DNA of 54,355 nt from Erysipelotrichaceae bacterium (GTDB taxonomy: Bacteria; Bacillota_I; Bacilli_A; Erysipelotrichales; Erysipelotrichaceae): the NCBI GenBank assembly GCA_900770275.1, contig CAAGJS010000022.1, positions 1-54,355 of the forward strand, written 5' to 3'. The translations under genes and the position numbers were made by a program. The first letter of the stretch is position 1. Each line of letters begins with the position of its first letter. Positions 33,723-42,149 of this stretch are shown piece by piece. The notes beneath the pieces are model-generated. The model saw nothing but the letters and a program-made list of their open reading frames with translations, was not told where the DNA came from and did no database searches.

Positions 33723-34571
33723 TCACAGCTTGCGGAAATACTGCAGACAGAGGCTGCCAATGCCAACGTGGACCGCAACCGGGCTGCAGAGGGGAAGAAT
33801 TTCCATCTCTGCCTTCGGGAACAGTTCCTGAGCCTGATGGTAGAACGTCTCGGCAAGATCGATCGCATTGACATGTGTAATCGTCAGATGCCAGTTTTCA
33901 TCTAGATTGGCTTCCTTCATATGTTCCAGAACGCGCTTCATGGCCCTGCGCATGGAGATGACCTTGTCGTAGGTATCAATCTTTCCCGCCGTTTCACGGT
34001 TCAGATGCAGAATCGGTGTGATGCGCAGAAGGGTAGCCATACGGGCAGCCGATGCGGTCAGACGTCCGCTTCTTGCCAGGTGCATCAGATCGCCGGGAAT
34101 CACAATCGTCTCACAGGAAGAGATGATGTTTTCAGCGATGACGCTGGTTTCCATGGGGGAGCGTCCTTCTTCATTCAGCTGCTTGATGCGGTGGATCAGA
34201 TAGTTTTCCACTGACGCCGTTGTATAGGTATCAAAGGAAAGAAACTGCAGACCAAGATCCGCCGCAATGGCATTCATCGTCGAAATGGTTCCCGAAAGAC
34301 CGTTGCAGATGGGAACGGCAACGATCATCTCCACACCCTGTTCCCTGAGCTTTTCAAACAGGTCTGTGATCAGACCGGGGCTTGGCTGCGAGGTCGTCAT
34401 GACTTTCTTCTGTTCCAGCAGGGAAATAATGGCACTTTGAGAAATGGTTTCCAGATCCTGATAGGAACTGGATCCTTCGATGATCTGCAGAGGAAGAGAA
34501 TAAATGCCGTCTGCCGCCTGCTCATCAATACTGCGGCCGCTGCCGCTGTCCGTCACATACGCTATTTTCAT
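33723..34571 (-). CDS. DegV-family fatty-acid-binding protein
   Basis: A 282-residue DegV protein. The opening IAYVTDSGSGRS and the conserved blocks TSQPSPGLITDLFEKL (TSxPS lipid head-group site), GLSGTISTMN and GDLMHLARSGRLT are clear. Such proteins bind fatty acids and, as FakB, present them to the kinase FakA. fakA is not in the window. The ATG at 34571 has AAGGA upstream and diverges from dnaE. Confidence 0.93.
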   Translation of the reverse strand: MKIAYVTDSGSGRSIDEQAADGIYSLPLQIIEGSSSYQDLETISQSAIISLLEQKKVMTTSQPSPGLITDLFEKLREQGVEMIVAVPICNGLSGTISTMNAIAADLGLQFLSFDTYTTASVENYLIHRIKQLNEEGRSPMETSVIAENIISSCETIVIPGDLMHLARSGRLTASAARMATLLRITPILHLNRETAGKIDTYDKVISMRRAMKRVLEHMKEANLDENWHLTITHVNAIDLAETFYHQAQELFPKAEMEILPLCSPVAVHVGIGSLCLQYFRKL

Positions 34572-34632
34572 GTTGTTCCTTCTTGGTTTAATTTTAGACT
34601 TGCCTCATGAAAAATGGAAACAAAATGTACTG

Positions 34633-34641
34633 TGCTAGAAT
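34633..34641 (+). promoter_or_regulatory. Extended -10 box placed for a leaderless dnaE transcript
   Basis: TGCTAGAAT ends 8 nt before the ATG at 34650, and no ribosome site lies between. The family-typical DnaE N-terminus begins at that ATG. Confidence 0.5.
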
Positions 34642-34649
34642 CAGTGTAT

Positions 34650-37600
34650 ATGTCAGCGCACTTATTTGTCCGCAGCTGCTATTCTTTGCTCGACAGTACC
34701 GTACGCATTGAAGAACTTGTTCATCTGGTAAAGACGATGGGTTATCGTTCCGTAGCTTTAACAGACCACAATGTTCTTTATGGTCTGCCGGCTTTTGAAG
34801 CAGCCTGCAGAAAAGAAGGAATCAAGCCGATCTTCGGCATGGAAACCGATGTCCTGATCGAAGACAGGACCGTTCCTTTTCTTGTGCTTGCCGAAACCAG
34901 GACCGGCTATCAGAATCTGATCGAACTGTCTTCGCTGCTCAACGATGGAAATCATGATCATGGCATATCGCTGGATGACCTTTCCTCTTTCAGCCTTGGC
35001 CTGATCATCATTGCCTATGGCGAAGGGGGCTGGGCCGATACGCAGCTGGTCCATGAAGAGTACGAGGAGGCGCACCGGAAATTTGCTTACCTGAAACAGA
35101 AGTTTCCGGATCTGATTGCGGCCGTGTCCTATCAGGATTCAGCGATGTGGAGGCAGCGGAATAATCTCCTGAAGCAGATATGCCGCTCGCTCCATATTCC
35201 GACCGCTGCCGTTCACAAGATCTATTATCTCCATGCGGAGGATGCGGAAAGCTACCGTGTTGTGACGGCTATTCGCAGGCAGACGACATTGAAGGACAAC
35301 AATCTTACGGTTTTGACGGGCCGGTATTTTCTTGATCCGAAAACATTCGCCAGCCTTTATGACGAAGCAGATCTGGCGATGACCGATGAAATTGCGCGCC
35401 GCTGTCAGGCGGATCTGACGCTTCCAAAAACGAGTCTGCCGGCTTTTCCGGTGCCGGATGGTCTGCGCAGCGATCAGTATCTGACGCAGCTTTGTCTGGC
35501 TGGGCTGAAGAAACGGCTGAACGGGAAAGAAGATCCTGCCTATACGGCACGTCTTCATCAGGAACTCGACGTCATTATTCGGATGCATTTTTCGGATTAT
35601 TTCCTGATTGTGTGGGACTTTATCCGCTATGCCCGCTTGCAGGGCATCTACGTCGGTCCGGGGCGGGGAAGTGCCTGCGGGTCTTTGGTTGCGTATTGTC
35701 TTGGCATTACGATGATTGATCCATTGAAATACGGCCTGCTGTTTGAGCGTTTTCTGAATCCCGAACGTGTATCGATGCCGGATATTGATACCGATATTCC
35801 GGACAATCGGCGCAAGGATGTGATTGATTACGTCTATCAGAAATACGGGGCGGACCACATTCTCAATATTGTGGCCTTCGGTACCTTCGGTGCGCGGCAG
35901 GCCATTGTGGATACTGCCCGGGTCAGCGGCCTTCTGCCAAGGGATTATGAGACTCTGATGCGTGCCATTCCCCGTTCCGGGAAGATGACACTGAAGGAAG
36001 CCATCGCTTCAACCCCGCATCTGAAAACGCTTCTGCAGGCGGAAGGAAAGTATCGTGACCTTGTGCAGAGGGCGATGAAGCTCGAAGGTCTGCCAAGAAA
36101 TCTCACGATTCATCCGGCGGGCATTGTCATGAGCAGCGAGCCGGTGAACCGACTTCTCCCTACCGCAGCAATCAATTCTGGCATGCGCACGTCGCAGTAC
36201 GAGGCAAAGTATCTGGAAGCCCGGGGCTTCATCAAGATGGACTTCCTGGGTCTGCGAAATCTGACGATGATTGATTCCGTCGCCAAAATGATACAGAAGC
36301 GCAATCCGAAGTTTCAGATTCTGAAGATCCCGCTGGATGATCCGAAGACCTATGCCGTCTTTCAAAGGGCGGATACGCTTGGTATCTTTCAGTTTGAATC
36401 CAATGGGATGAAGAATCTGCTGAAGAAAATGAAGCCTTCTTCCTATAACGATATTGTGGCTGCCCTGGCGCTGTATCGGCCAGCTTCGGCAGGAAATATT
36501 GATCAGTATCTTGAAGCCAGAGCTCATCTGCAGAACGTTCACTATCTTCTTCCGCAGCTGGAACCGGTACTGAAGGATACCTATGGCGTCATGATCTATC
36601 AGGAACAGACGATGATGACGGCACGGATCTGTGCAGGTTTTTCGCTTGGTAAGGCGGATTTATTGCGTAAGGCAATCTCCAAAAAGGATCCAAAGACGAT
36701 GGCCAGCCTGAAGGAAGACTTCTTCCGCGGATGCAGGAAAAACAGAATTGCGGAAGAGAAAACTTCTGAGCTCTGGGATCTGATTGAAAAGTTCGGCGGC
36801 TATGGCTTCAACAAGTCGCATGCGGTTGCCTATGCATTGCTGGCATACCAGACGGCGTGGCTCAAAGCCAATGCACCACTCGATTTCTATTGTTCGCTCT
36901 TGGACAGTGTGGCTGGAGATACGGGAAAGACGGCTCAGTACATTGATGAGTGCCGCCGGCGGGGTATTTCCGTGAAATATCCTTCAGTTGTTTGTTCGGG
37001 GGTGCACTACAGTCGGGATGAGGCGTCGATCCGCATCGCTCTGTCTGCGATCAAAGGAATGGGAACCCACCAGGCCCAACAGATTGTAGAAGAACGTGAG
37101 AAGCGTCCGTTCGCCGGCTACTTTGATTTTGTGGCGCGGATGGAACTTGTAAAGATGCCGCGGGCTACGCTGGAGGTGCTGATTGATGCGGGGGCACTGG
37201 ATGATTTCAAGGAAACCCGCACAACGATGAAATCGGCACTGGAGGAAGCGATCAACTATGCAGATCTGGTGCAGGTGGAAAAGAATGGGCAGCTGGTGCT
37301 GGATCTGAATCTGATTTCGCAGCCGGTTCTGGAGCCGAAGGAAGATCAGCCGGAGGCACTGGTGGAGGCGGAGCGCAATGCGCTTGGCTTTACGCTTGGA
37401 CCCCATCCGATCATTGAGATGCGACGGCGTCTGAAGATCAATCGTCCTTCGCTGATTGCGCTGCAGATGAATCCGGGTTATTGCTATGGGTTTGGCTTTG
37501 TCAGCAGCGTCCGTCTTCATCGCACTAAACGCGGACAGATGATGGCCTATCTGACGCTGAATGATGAGACGGCTGACTTTGATCTGACCGTGATGCCGCG

Positions 37601-37712
37601 GCTGTACAGTCAATACGCTTCTTCCATTGCCAAGGGTGTGTATCTGCTGTTTGAGGGGACGGTAAAAGACGACGGCTCCTGTATCGCGGAGCGGCTTGAG
37701 GTGGTAAAGTAA
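34650..37712 (+). CDS. dnaE: DNA polymerase III alpha subunit DnaE
   Basis: A 1020-residue C-family polymerase, short for DnaE. The N-terminal PHP domain, the palm, and the C-terminal helix-hairpin-helix and OB regions are present. Palm carboxylates are Asp378 and Asp380 in PDIDTDIPD and Asp531 in IKMDFLGLRN. The PHP metal site looks eroded: the usual HLxVHS motif is HLFVRS, and the later DVHY motif reads VHKIYYL; TDHN and GMETD remain. In Firmicutes DnaE extends primers and PolC takes over. The start at 34650 is favoured by homology; the upstream start at 34614 has no ribosome site. Confidence 0.94.
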   Translation: MSAHLFVRSCYSLLDSTVRIEELVHLVKTMGYRSVALTDHNVLYGLPAFEAACRKEGIKPIFGMETDVLIEDRTVPFLVLAETRTGYQNLIELSSLLNDGNHDHGISLDDLSSFSLGLIIIAYGEGGWADTQLVHEEYEEAHRKFAYLKQKFPDLIAAVSYQDSAMWRQRNNLLKQICRSLHIPTAAVHKIYYLHAEDAESYRVVTAIRRQTTLKDNNLTVLTGRYFLDPKTFASLYDEADLAMTDEIARRCQADLTLPKTSLPAFPVPDGLRSDQYLTQLCLAGLKKRLNGKEDPAYTARLHQELDVIIRMHFSDYFLIVWDFIRYARLQGIYVGPGRGSACGSLVAYCLGITMIDPLKYGLLFERFLNPERVSMPDIDTDIPDNRRKDVIDYVYQKYGADHILNIVAFGTFGARQAIVDTARVSGLLPRDYETLMRAIPRSGKMTLKEAIASTPHLKTLLQAEGKYRDLVQRAMKLEGLPRNLTIHPAGIVMSSEPVNRLLPTAAINSGMRTSQYEAKYLEARGFIKMDFLGLRNLTMIDSVAKMIQKRNPKFQILKIPLDDPKTYAVFQRADTLGIFQFESNGMKNLLKKMKPSSYNDIVAALALYRPASAGNIDQYLEARAHLQNVHYLLPQLEPVLKDTYGVMIYQEQTMMTARICAGFSLGKADLLRKAISKKDPKTMASLKEDFFRGCRKNRIAEEKTSELWDLIEKFGGYGFNKSHAVAYALLAYQTAWLKANAPLDFYCSLLDSVAGDTGKTAQYIDECRRRGISVKYPSVVCSGVHYSRDEASIRIALSAIKGMGTHQAQQIVEEREKRPFAGYFDFVARMELVKMPRATLEVLIDAGALDDFKETRTTMKSALEEAINYADLVQVEKNGQLVLDLNLISQPVLEPKEDQPEALVEAERNALGFTLGPHPIIEMRRRLKINRPSLIALQMNPGYCYGFGFVSSVRLHRTKRGQMMAYLTLNDETADFDLTVMPRLYSQYASSIAKGVYLLFEGTVKDDGSCIAERLEVVK

Positions 37713-37737
37713 TTTTCAAAAGAGGAGGAATACAGGC

Positions 37738-38406
37738 ATGGTCCGACTTCTGATTGTTGATGATGAGGTGAATATCCGGCAGGTTGTCTGCGAGTATGCG
37801 CGGCTCAACGATTACGAGATCGATGAGGCGGAAGACGGGATGCAGGCGATTGAGCTGGTCAAGAAAAATGATTATGACTGCGTGATTCTGGATGTCATGA
37901 TGCCGAAGCTGGATGGCTTTACGGCCTGCAAGCAGATTAAGAAGATCAAGAATGTTCCGGTGATCATGCTCAGTGCGCGTCACGAGGAATACGATAAGCT
38001 GTATGGCTTTGAACTTGGCGTGGATGATTATGTGGTCAAGCCGTTTTCGCCCAAGGAGCTGATGGCGCGTGTCAAGGTCATCCTGGAGCGGACACATCGC
38101 TCGGAGAACCGGCAGCTGACCTTTGATAATGGGGGACTGGTCATTGATGCCGGCGGACGTACGGTGAAGGTCGATGGTCAGAATGTAGATCTGACGCCGA
38201 AGGAGATGGATCTGCTTCTGTATATGGTGGATTATCAGAATATTGCACTTTCCCGTACAAAGCTGCTGGAAGATGTGTGGAACTATGATTATTTCGGCGA
38301 TTACCGTACGGTGGATGCGCATATCAAGATGCTGCGGCAGTCGCTTGGACCGTATAAGAATCACATTGTGACGGTTCGCGGAATGGGGTACAAGTTTGAA
38401 AATTGA
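37738..38406 (+). CDS. OmpR/PhoB-family response regulator
   Basis: A 222-residue regulator. The receiver domain has phosphoacceptor Asp52 in VILDVMMPK, with the acidic pocket VDDE and Lys in VVKPFSP. The C-terminal winged-helix domain ends VRGMGYKFEN. It pairs with the histidine kinase whose start overlaps its end by 11 bp. GAGGAGG precedes the ATG. Its targets are unknown. Confidence 0.95.
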   Translation: MVRLLIVDDEVNIRQVVCEYARLNDYEIDEAEDGMQAIELVKKNDYDCVILDVMMPKLDGFTACKQIKKIKNVPVIMLSARHEEYDKLYGFELGVDDYVVKPFSPKELMARVKVILERTHRSENRQLTFDNGGLVIDAGGRTVKVDGQNVDLTPKEMDLLLYMVDYQNIALSRTKLLEDVWNYDYFGDYRTVDAHIKMLRQSLGPYKNHIVTVRGMGYKFEN

Positions 38407-39883
38407 TCGGCACGGAATACGGTTTCAGCTGTGGCTGGTGTTTCTTCTGTTTGCAGTGATGATCGTCGGCATTCTTGGCGTTCTGCAGACGGCGCTGGTG
38501 CAGCCGTATTACCGCAACAGCAAAATTCAGTCAGTGCAGCAGGTCTCGAATACGATTACGCAGGACCTGCTTTTAAACACGGCTGATGAAGAGGCAGTAT
38601 CGGATGCGCTGCAGATCAGCGTTGAAAACAGTGTCTGCGTGCAGGTGTACAACGATCAGGACAAGCTCATCTATGAAACGGACAGCCTTGGCTCAGGATG
38701 TGCCTTCCATGCCCCAAGCAAAGTGAGTTCGGATGCGTCACTCAATGTTCGCAATCCACAGCAGTTAAGAACGATGCTCGATGAGCAGACGGGATCAGGC
38801 AGTATACTGTTGACCAATACGCAGACCAATCAGGAAATGATCATCTATGGTCAGACGGTGCATGCGACCCTTTCCAATTACTACATTTACGTTAATTCAC
38901 CGCTGGAACCGGTGGATTCGATCATCAACTTTTTTTCTCAACAGTATTTCCTTTATATGGGCATTGTTGTCGTTGTGGCGTCCGTCGTCTCTTTGATATT
39001 GTCCAATACCATCAGCCGGCCGATCAGGGCGATGCAGGCGCAGGCCAATAAGCTTGCTTCGGCGGATTACAGCGCCTCCTTCGAAGGCGGAAACTATACC
39101 GAAACAAAGGACCTTGCCACGACACTGAACGGGGCGGCGGAGAAGCTGGGAAAGATCAATGAGCTGCGCAAGGATCTGATTGCCAACGTGTCGCATGATA
39201 TTAAGACGCCGTTGACCAGCATCAAGGCATATGCGGAAATGATCCGCGATATTTCGGGAGACAATCCCGAAAAGCGCCAGCAGCATCTGAATGTCATTCT
39301 TTCGGAAGCAGACTACATGAACAACCTGGTGACAGATATGAGCGAGCTTGCCAAGCTGCAGTCGGGCAATTTCATCCTGCATCCAGTGAACTTTGACCTT
39401 GTTGAAAAGATCAATGACCTCTGTGATTACAACGATGCCCAGGTAAAGGAAGGCGGTCTGACCGTGATCCGCGATCTTCCGAAGGAACTGATTGTCTATG
39501 CCGATGAGGTAAAGATTACGCAGGTCATCAATAACTTCTTTACCAATGCCATCAAGCATACGCCGCCAGGCAAGACGATTACGCTGCGTGCCTATCGCAA
39601 GGAAGATGAGGAGACGGCGCGGGTCGAAGTGATTGATGAGGGCGAAGGCATCTCGGAGGAAGAACTGCCGTATATCTGGGACCGCTATCAGAAGTCGTCG
39701 CGTTCTTTCTCACGTTCCATGACTTCAACCGGTCTTGGGCTTTCCATTGCCAAGGGTATTCTGGACGCGCACCATGCGAAGTTCGGCGTCATCTCGAAGG
39801 TCAATGAAGGTTCGACATTCTGGTTTGAACTGCAGCCGCCGCAGGAGCCGGAAGATCTGGAAGAGGAAAATGAAGAAGAGTGA
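38396..39883 (+). CDS. Sensor histidine kinase
   Basis: About 495 residues from a TTG start within the end of the regulator gene, with GGGG 7 nt upstream. There is an N-terminal membrane helix (about 10-32), an extracytoplasmic sensor of about 150 residues and a second helix (about 180-202). A HAMP region follows, then the phosphoacceptor His267 in NVSHDIKTPLTSI and an ATPase domain with N (FFTNAIKH), G1 (DEGEGI) and G2 (TGLGLSI) boxes. It phosphorylates the adjacent regulator; the signal is unknown. Confidence 0.93.
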   Translation: MKIDRHGIRFQLWLVFLLFAVMIVGILGVLQTALVQPYYRNSKIQSVQQVSNTITQDLLLNTADEEAVSDALQISVENSVCVQVYNDQDKLIYETDSLGSGCAFHAPSKVSSDASLNVRNPQQLRTMLDEQTGSGSILLTNTQTNQEMIIYGQTVHATLSNYYIYVNSPLEPVDSIINFFSQQYFLYMGIVVVVASVVSLILSNTISRPIRAMQAQANKLASADYSASFEGGNYTETKDLATTLNGAAEKLGKINELRKDLIANVSHDIKTPLTSIKAYAEMIRDISGDNPEKRQQHLNVILSEADYMNNLVTDMSELAKLQSGNFILHPVNFDLVEKINDLCDYNDAQVKEGGLTVIRDLPKELIVYADEVKITQVINNFFTNAIKHTPPGKTITLRAYRKEDEETARVEVIDEGEGISEEELPYIWDRYQKSSRSFSRSMTSTGLGLSIAKGILDAHHAKFGVISKVNEGSTFWFELQPPQEPEDLEEENEEE

Positions 39884-40553
39884 ACCCTGGCTGGCCGGAA
39901 CGGATTTTGTATTTCATGAACCGGCAGACTGCTTCCATGCCAATTCAGATACGTATCTGCTTGGAAGTTTTCTGCGCCTAAAGCACAATGATACGGTTCT
40001 TGATATCGGGACGAATACAGGGGCTCTGCTCTTGTATGCCTCGCTGTTTCAGCCGCAGAAGCTGATTGGCGTCGATATCAATGAAAAGGCAATTGCGCAG
40101 GCGGAAGTAAATTTGAAAGACAATCATGTCATCGCAGAATTATTTACGATGCCGGTACAGCAGCTGAACATTCCTCCGTTCACGGCCATTGTGTGCAATC
40201 CCCCGTATTTTGACAGCCGACAGATGACGAAGGACGGAGCGAAAGGGATGGCACGTGCCGATGGGACATTGTCGATGCTGGATCTCTTTGCTGTGACGAA
40301 ACGGCTGTTAAAGGATCACGGAAAACTGTTTCTTGTGCAGCGGCCTCAGCAGCTGGAGAACATCATTCTTGAAGCGTCACAGGTTCATCTGCACCTGACG
40401 CGGCTGTGCTTTGCCTATGACCGTCCAGGCGGCAGGGCGAAGACGGTGCTGCTGGAGTTCTCTAAGAATGTGTCACCGGCCCTGGAAGTGATGGAGCCGG
40501 TGTATCTGAATGCGCCGAAAAATAAAACCGCAGGAGTTTCTTCTGCGGGGTAA
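39870..40553 (+). CDS. TrmN6/YabB-like tRNA (adenine-N6) methyltransferase
   Basis: A 227-residue SAM-dependent methyltransferase. Motif I is VLDIGTNTGALLLY, the following acidic strand LIGVDINEKAI, and the N6-adenine motif IV VCNPPYFDS. These match the family of tRNA1(Val) A37 N6-methyltransferase. The ATG at 39870 overlaps the kinase gene by 14 bp behind GGAAGAGG. Its last codons contain a hairpin that acts as terminator for the convergent small gene. Confidence 0.88.
   Translation: MKKSEPWLAGTDFVFHEPADCFHANSDTYLLGSFLRLKHNDTVLDIGTNTGALLLYASLFQPQKLIGVDINEKAIAQAEVNLKDNHVIAELFTMPVQQLNIPPFTAIVCNPPYFDSRQMTKDGAKGMARADGTLSMLDLFAVTKRLLKDHGKLFLVQRPQQLENIILEASQVHLHLTRLCFAYDRPGGRAKTVLLEFSKNVSPALEVMEPVYLNAPKNKTAGVSSAG
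40518..40548 (-). terminator. Terminator of the small minus-strand gene, embedded in the methyltransferase coding end
   Basis: CCGCAG (40528-40533) pairs with CTGCGG (40543-40548). On the minus strand the stem is followed by TTTTATTTTT. The same bases encode the last residues of the methyltransferase. Confidence 0.75.
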
Positions 40554-40587
40554 TGAATCATTATTCTGTCTCGTTCTGTCTTTTTGA

Positions 40588-40845
40588 TCAGAGGGCAATG
40601 ATATCCTTCGGATCAACATCCGGCATGACGCCGCCGGTTGCCTTTTCGAACTCTTCCTTGGTGATATCGTGGAATTCCCAGCGGCCAAGCGTACGGTTCG
40701 GTACGTCTTCCCACTTGCCATCCTTGAATTCCTGAACGACGACGCCGTTGTCGAACAGCAGGACATGAGACTTGTCCTCATTCCACATGAAGTAGAACGG
40801 CTGCTCATCGTCCATCAGGTTGATGCCATACTTTGACTTTAACAT
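40588..40845 (-). CDS. Small conserved-looking protein, function unknown
   Basis: From the ATG at 40845, 11 nt behind AAGGAG, the protein has 85 residues; a GTG at 40857 directly abuts the ribosome site and is less likely. It is acidic, with a beta-strand-like HVLLFDNGVVVQEFKDGKWE and a Trp-containing WEFHDITKEEFEKATGG segment. No membrane segment or known motif is seen. It has its own ribosome site and terminator, which supports it as a real gene. Confidence 0.7.
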   Translation of the reverse strand: MLKSKYGINLMDDEQPFYFMWNEDKSHVLLFDNGVVVQEFKDGKWEDVPNRTLGRWEFHDITKEEFEKATGGVMPDVDPKDIIAL

Positions 40846-40979
40846 GTTCTTGCTCACTCCTTTTACGTCAACATCCTAATACGCATGCAAGGTTGAGAAA
40901 ATATACAGAATCGAAAATCAGTCAATCAAAATGCCCGGAAATTGCGCTTGATTTTTTGGCTGGACGTGGATTGAAAACA

Positions 40980-41008
40980 TTGCAGAGAATTTTCAAATGT
41001 GCTAGTAT
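40980..41008 (+). promoter_or_regulatory. Promoter of the rplU-prp-rpmA operon
   Basis: TTGCAG (40980-40985), a 17-bp spacer and TAGTAT (41003-41008) with an extended TG. Transcription should start near 41015. The 120 bp between this promoter and the small minus-strand gene show nothing else recognisable. Confidence 0.65.
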
Positions 41009-41014
41009 ACTGCC

Positions 41015-41114
41015 GTTACGTCCTCTTGTACGAGGTCGGTAACCGCTCAGAACAGGGTTAAGACAGAGCAGATGTCCCCTTAATGGCGCGTCTTAAGATA
41101 ACTGGTCAGGAGGT
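41015..41114 (+). ncRNA. Ribosomal protein L21 leader, cis-regulatory RNA
   Basis: About 100 nt of structured leader precede rplU. It includes a CCTC-TTGTA-CGAGG hairpin and a longer arm around GTCTTAAG/CTTAAGA elements, ending at the AGGAGG site. Firmicutes carry an autoregulatory L21 leader at this place; assignment rests on position and hairpins, not on a covariance search. Confidence 0.6.
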
Positions 41115-41120
41115 ATATTC

Positions 41121-41432
41121 ATGTACGCAATTATCGAAACAGGCGGCAAGCAGGTCAAGGTCGAGAAGGATTCCGTCATCTATGTCGAGAAGCTCGATGT
41201 GGAACCGGGAGCTGAAGTTGTCTTCGACAAGGTCATCCTCGTCAGCGACAACGGCACCAAGATCGGCACACCTTATGTAGAAGGTGCCAAGGTCACGGCA
41301 AAGGTTGAGAAGCAGGGCAAGGAAAAGAAGATTCGTATCTTCAAGTACAAGCCGAAGAAGGGTTCCACCCGTCGCCGTCAGGGCCATCGCCAGCCGTATA
41401 CAAAGCTTACGATTGAAAGCATCGAAGGCTGA
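41121..41432 (+). CDS. rplU: 50S ribosomal protein L21
   Basis: A complete 103-residue bL21 (YAIIETGGKQVKVEKDSVIY at the start, KPKKGSTRRRQGHRQPYT near the end). AGGAGG lies 8 nt upstream of the ATG. Its stop overlaps the prp start as TGATG. Confidence 0.97.
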   Translation: MYAIIETGGKQVKVEKDSVIYVEKLDVEPGAEVVFDKVILVSDNGTKIGTPYVEGAKVTAKVEKQGKEKKIRIFKYKPKKGSTRRRQGHRQPYTKLTIESIEG

Positions 41433-41743
41433 TGATTCAGGTTCGCGTTACGGAAAAGCAGGAAAAGATTCATTCCATAGAAATTACAGGGCACGCGGAC
41501 AGCGCTCCCTATGGACAGGATTTGGTCTGTGCTTCCGTCAGCACGATTGCATTCGGACTCTGCAATGCGATTGATCTGCTCAATGGCAAAGCGGATGTTT
41601 CCATTCAGGATAACCGGATTTATCTCAGCAAAGCTGAATATGATACGGTGACGCAGACAATTCTGCATACCGGACTGATTCAGCTGCAGACACTGGCTGA
41701 GACGAATCCCACATTCATTTCTATTCAAATATCGGAGGTGTAA
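41432..41743 (+). CDS. prp: Ribosomal-processing cysteine protease Prp
   Basis: A 103-residue YsxB/Prp protease with catalytic His21 in ITGHADSAPYG and Cys33 in QDLVCASVS. It removes the N-terminal extension of L27, which is encoded next and carries the matching cleavage motif. Coupled to rplU by one-base overlap. Confidence 0.93.
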   Translation: MIQVRVTEKQEKIHSIEITGHADSAPYGQDLVCASVSTIAFGLCNAIDLLNGKADVSIQDNRIYLSKAEYDTVTQTILHTGLIQLQTLAETNPTFISIQISEV

Positions 41744-41745
41744 CT

Positions 41746-42033
41746 ATGAAGTACGTTCTGGATATTCAGTTCTTCGCATCCAAGAAGGGTGTTTCTTCCA
41801 CCAAGAACGGCCGTGATTCTGCTGGCCGTCGTCTGGGCGCCAAGAAGGGTGACGGACAGTTCGCAGCTGCCGGCTCCATTCTTTACCGTCAGAGAGGCAC
41901 CAAGATTTATCCGGGGAAGAACGTCGGCCGCGGCGGCGACGATACGCTGTTTGCTACAGCAAGCGGTATCGTTCGTTTCGAGCGTCTGGGCAAGGATCGG
42001 AAACAGGTTTCCGTTTACCCGGAAGAAGCGTAA
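41746..42033 (+). CDS. rpmA: 50S ribosomal protein L27 with Prp-cleavable N-terminal extension
   Basis: A 95-residue bL27. The first residues MKYVLDIQFFASKKG contain the Firmicute Prp site (cleavage after FFA in related species); the mature protein begins SKKG. The body (GRDSAGRRLGAKKGDGQ) is standard. GGAGG lies upstream of the ATG. Confidence 0.97.
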   Translation: MKYVLDIQFFASKKGVSSTKNGRDSAGRRLGAKKGDGQFAAAGSILYRQRGTKIYPGKNVGRGGDDTLFATASGIVRFERLGKDRKQVSVYPEEA

Positions 42034-42047
42034 TTGCTGGAATCTTC

Positions 42048-42077
42048 GGCTCCTGTTTCGACAGGAGCCCTTTTCTT
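42048..42077 (+). terminator. Terminator of the rplU operon, UUCG loop
   Basis: GGCTCCTGT (42048-42056) pairs with ACAGGAGCC (42061-42069) around TTCG, then CTTTTCTT. A second small palindrome (ATCACG/CGTGAT, 42086-42102) follows before obgE. Confidence 0.9.
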
Positions 42078-42149
42078 ATCCTCACATCACGTGATTCGTG
42101 ATATTTTCATGAGGGATATTGTATTTTTTCAGAATCAGGGAGGCTCACC

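Noticed and set aside
40900..40980. Possible extra terminator or small RNA between the 85-residue gene and the L21 promoter
   Set aside because: The T-run at about 40951-40956 is not preceded by a stable stem.
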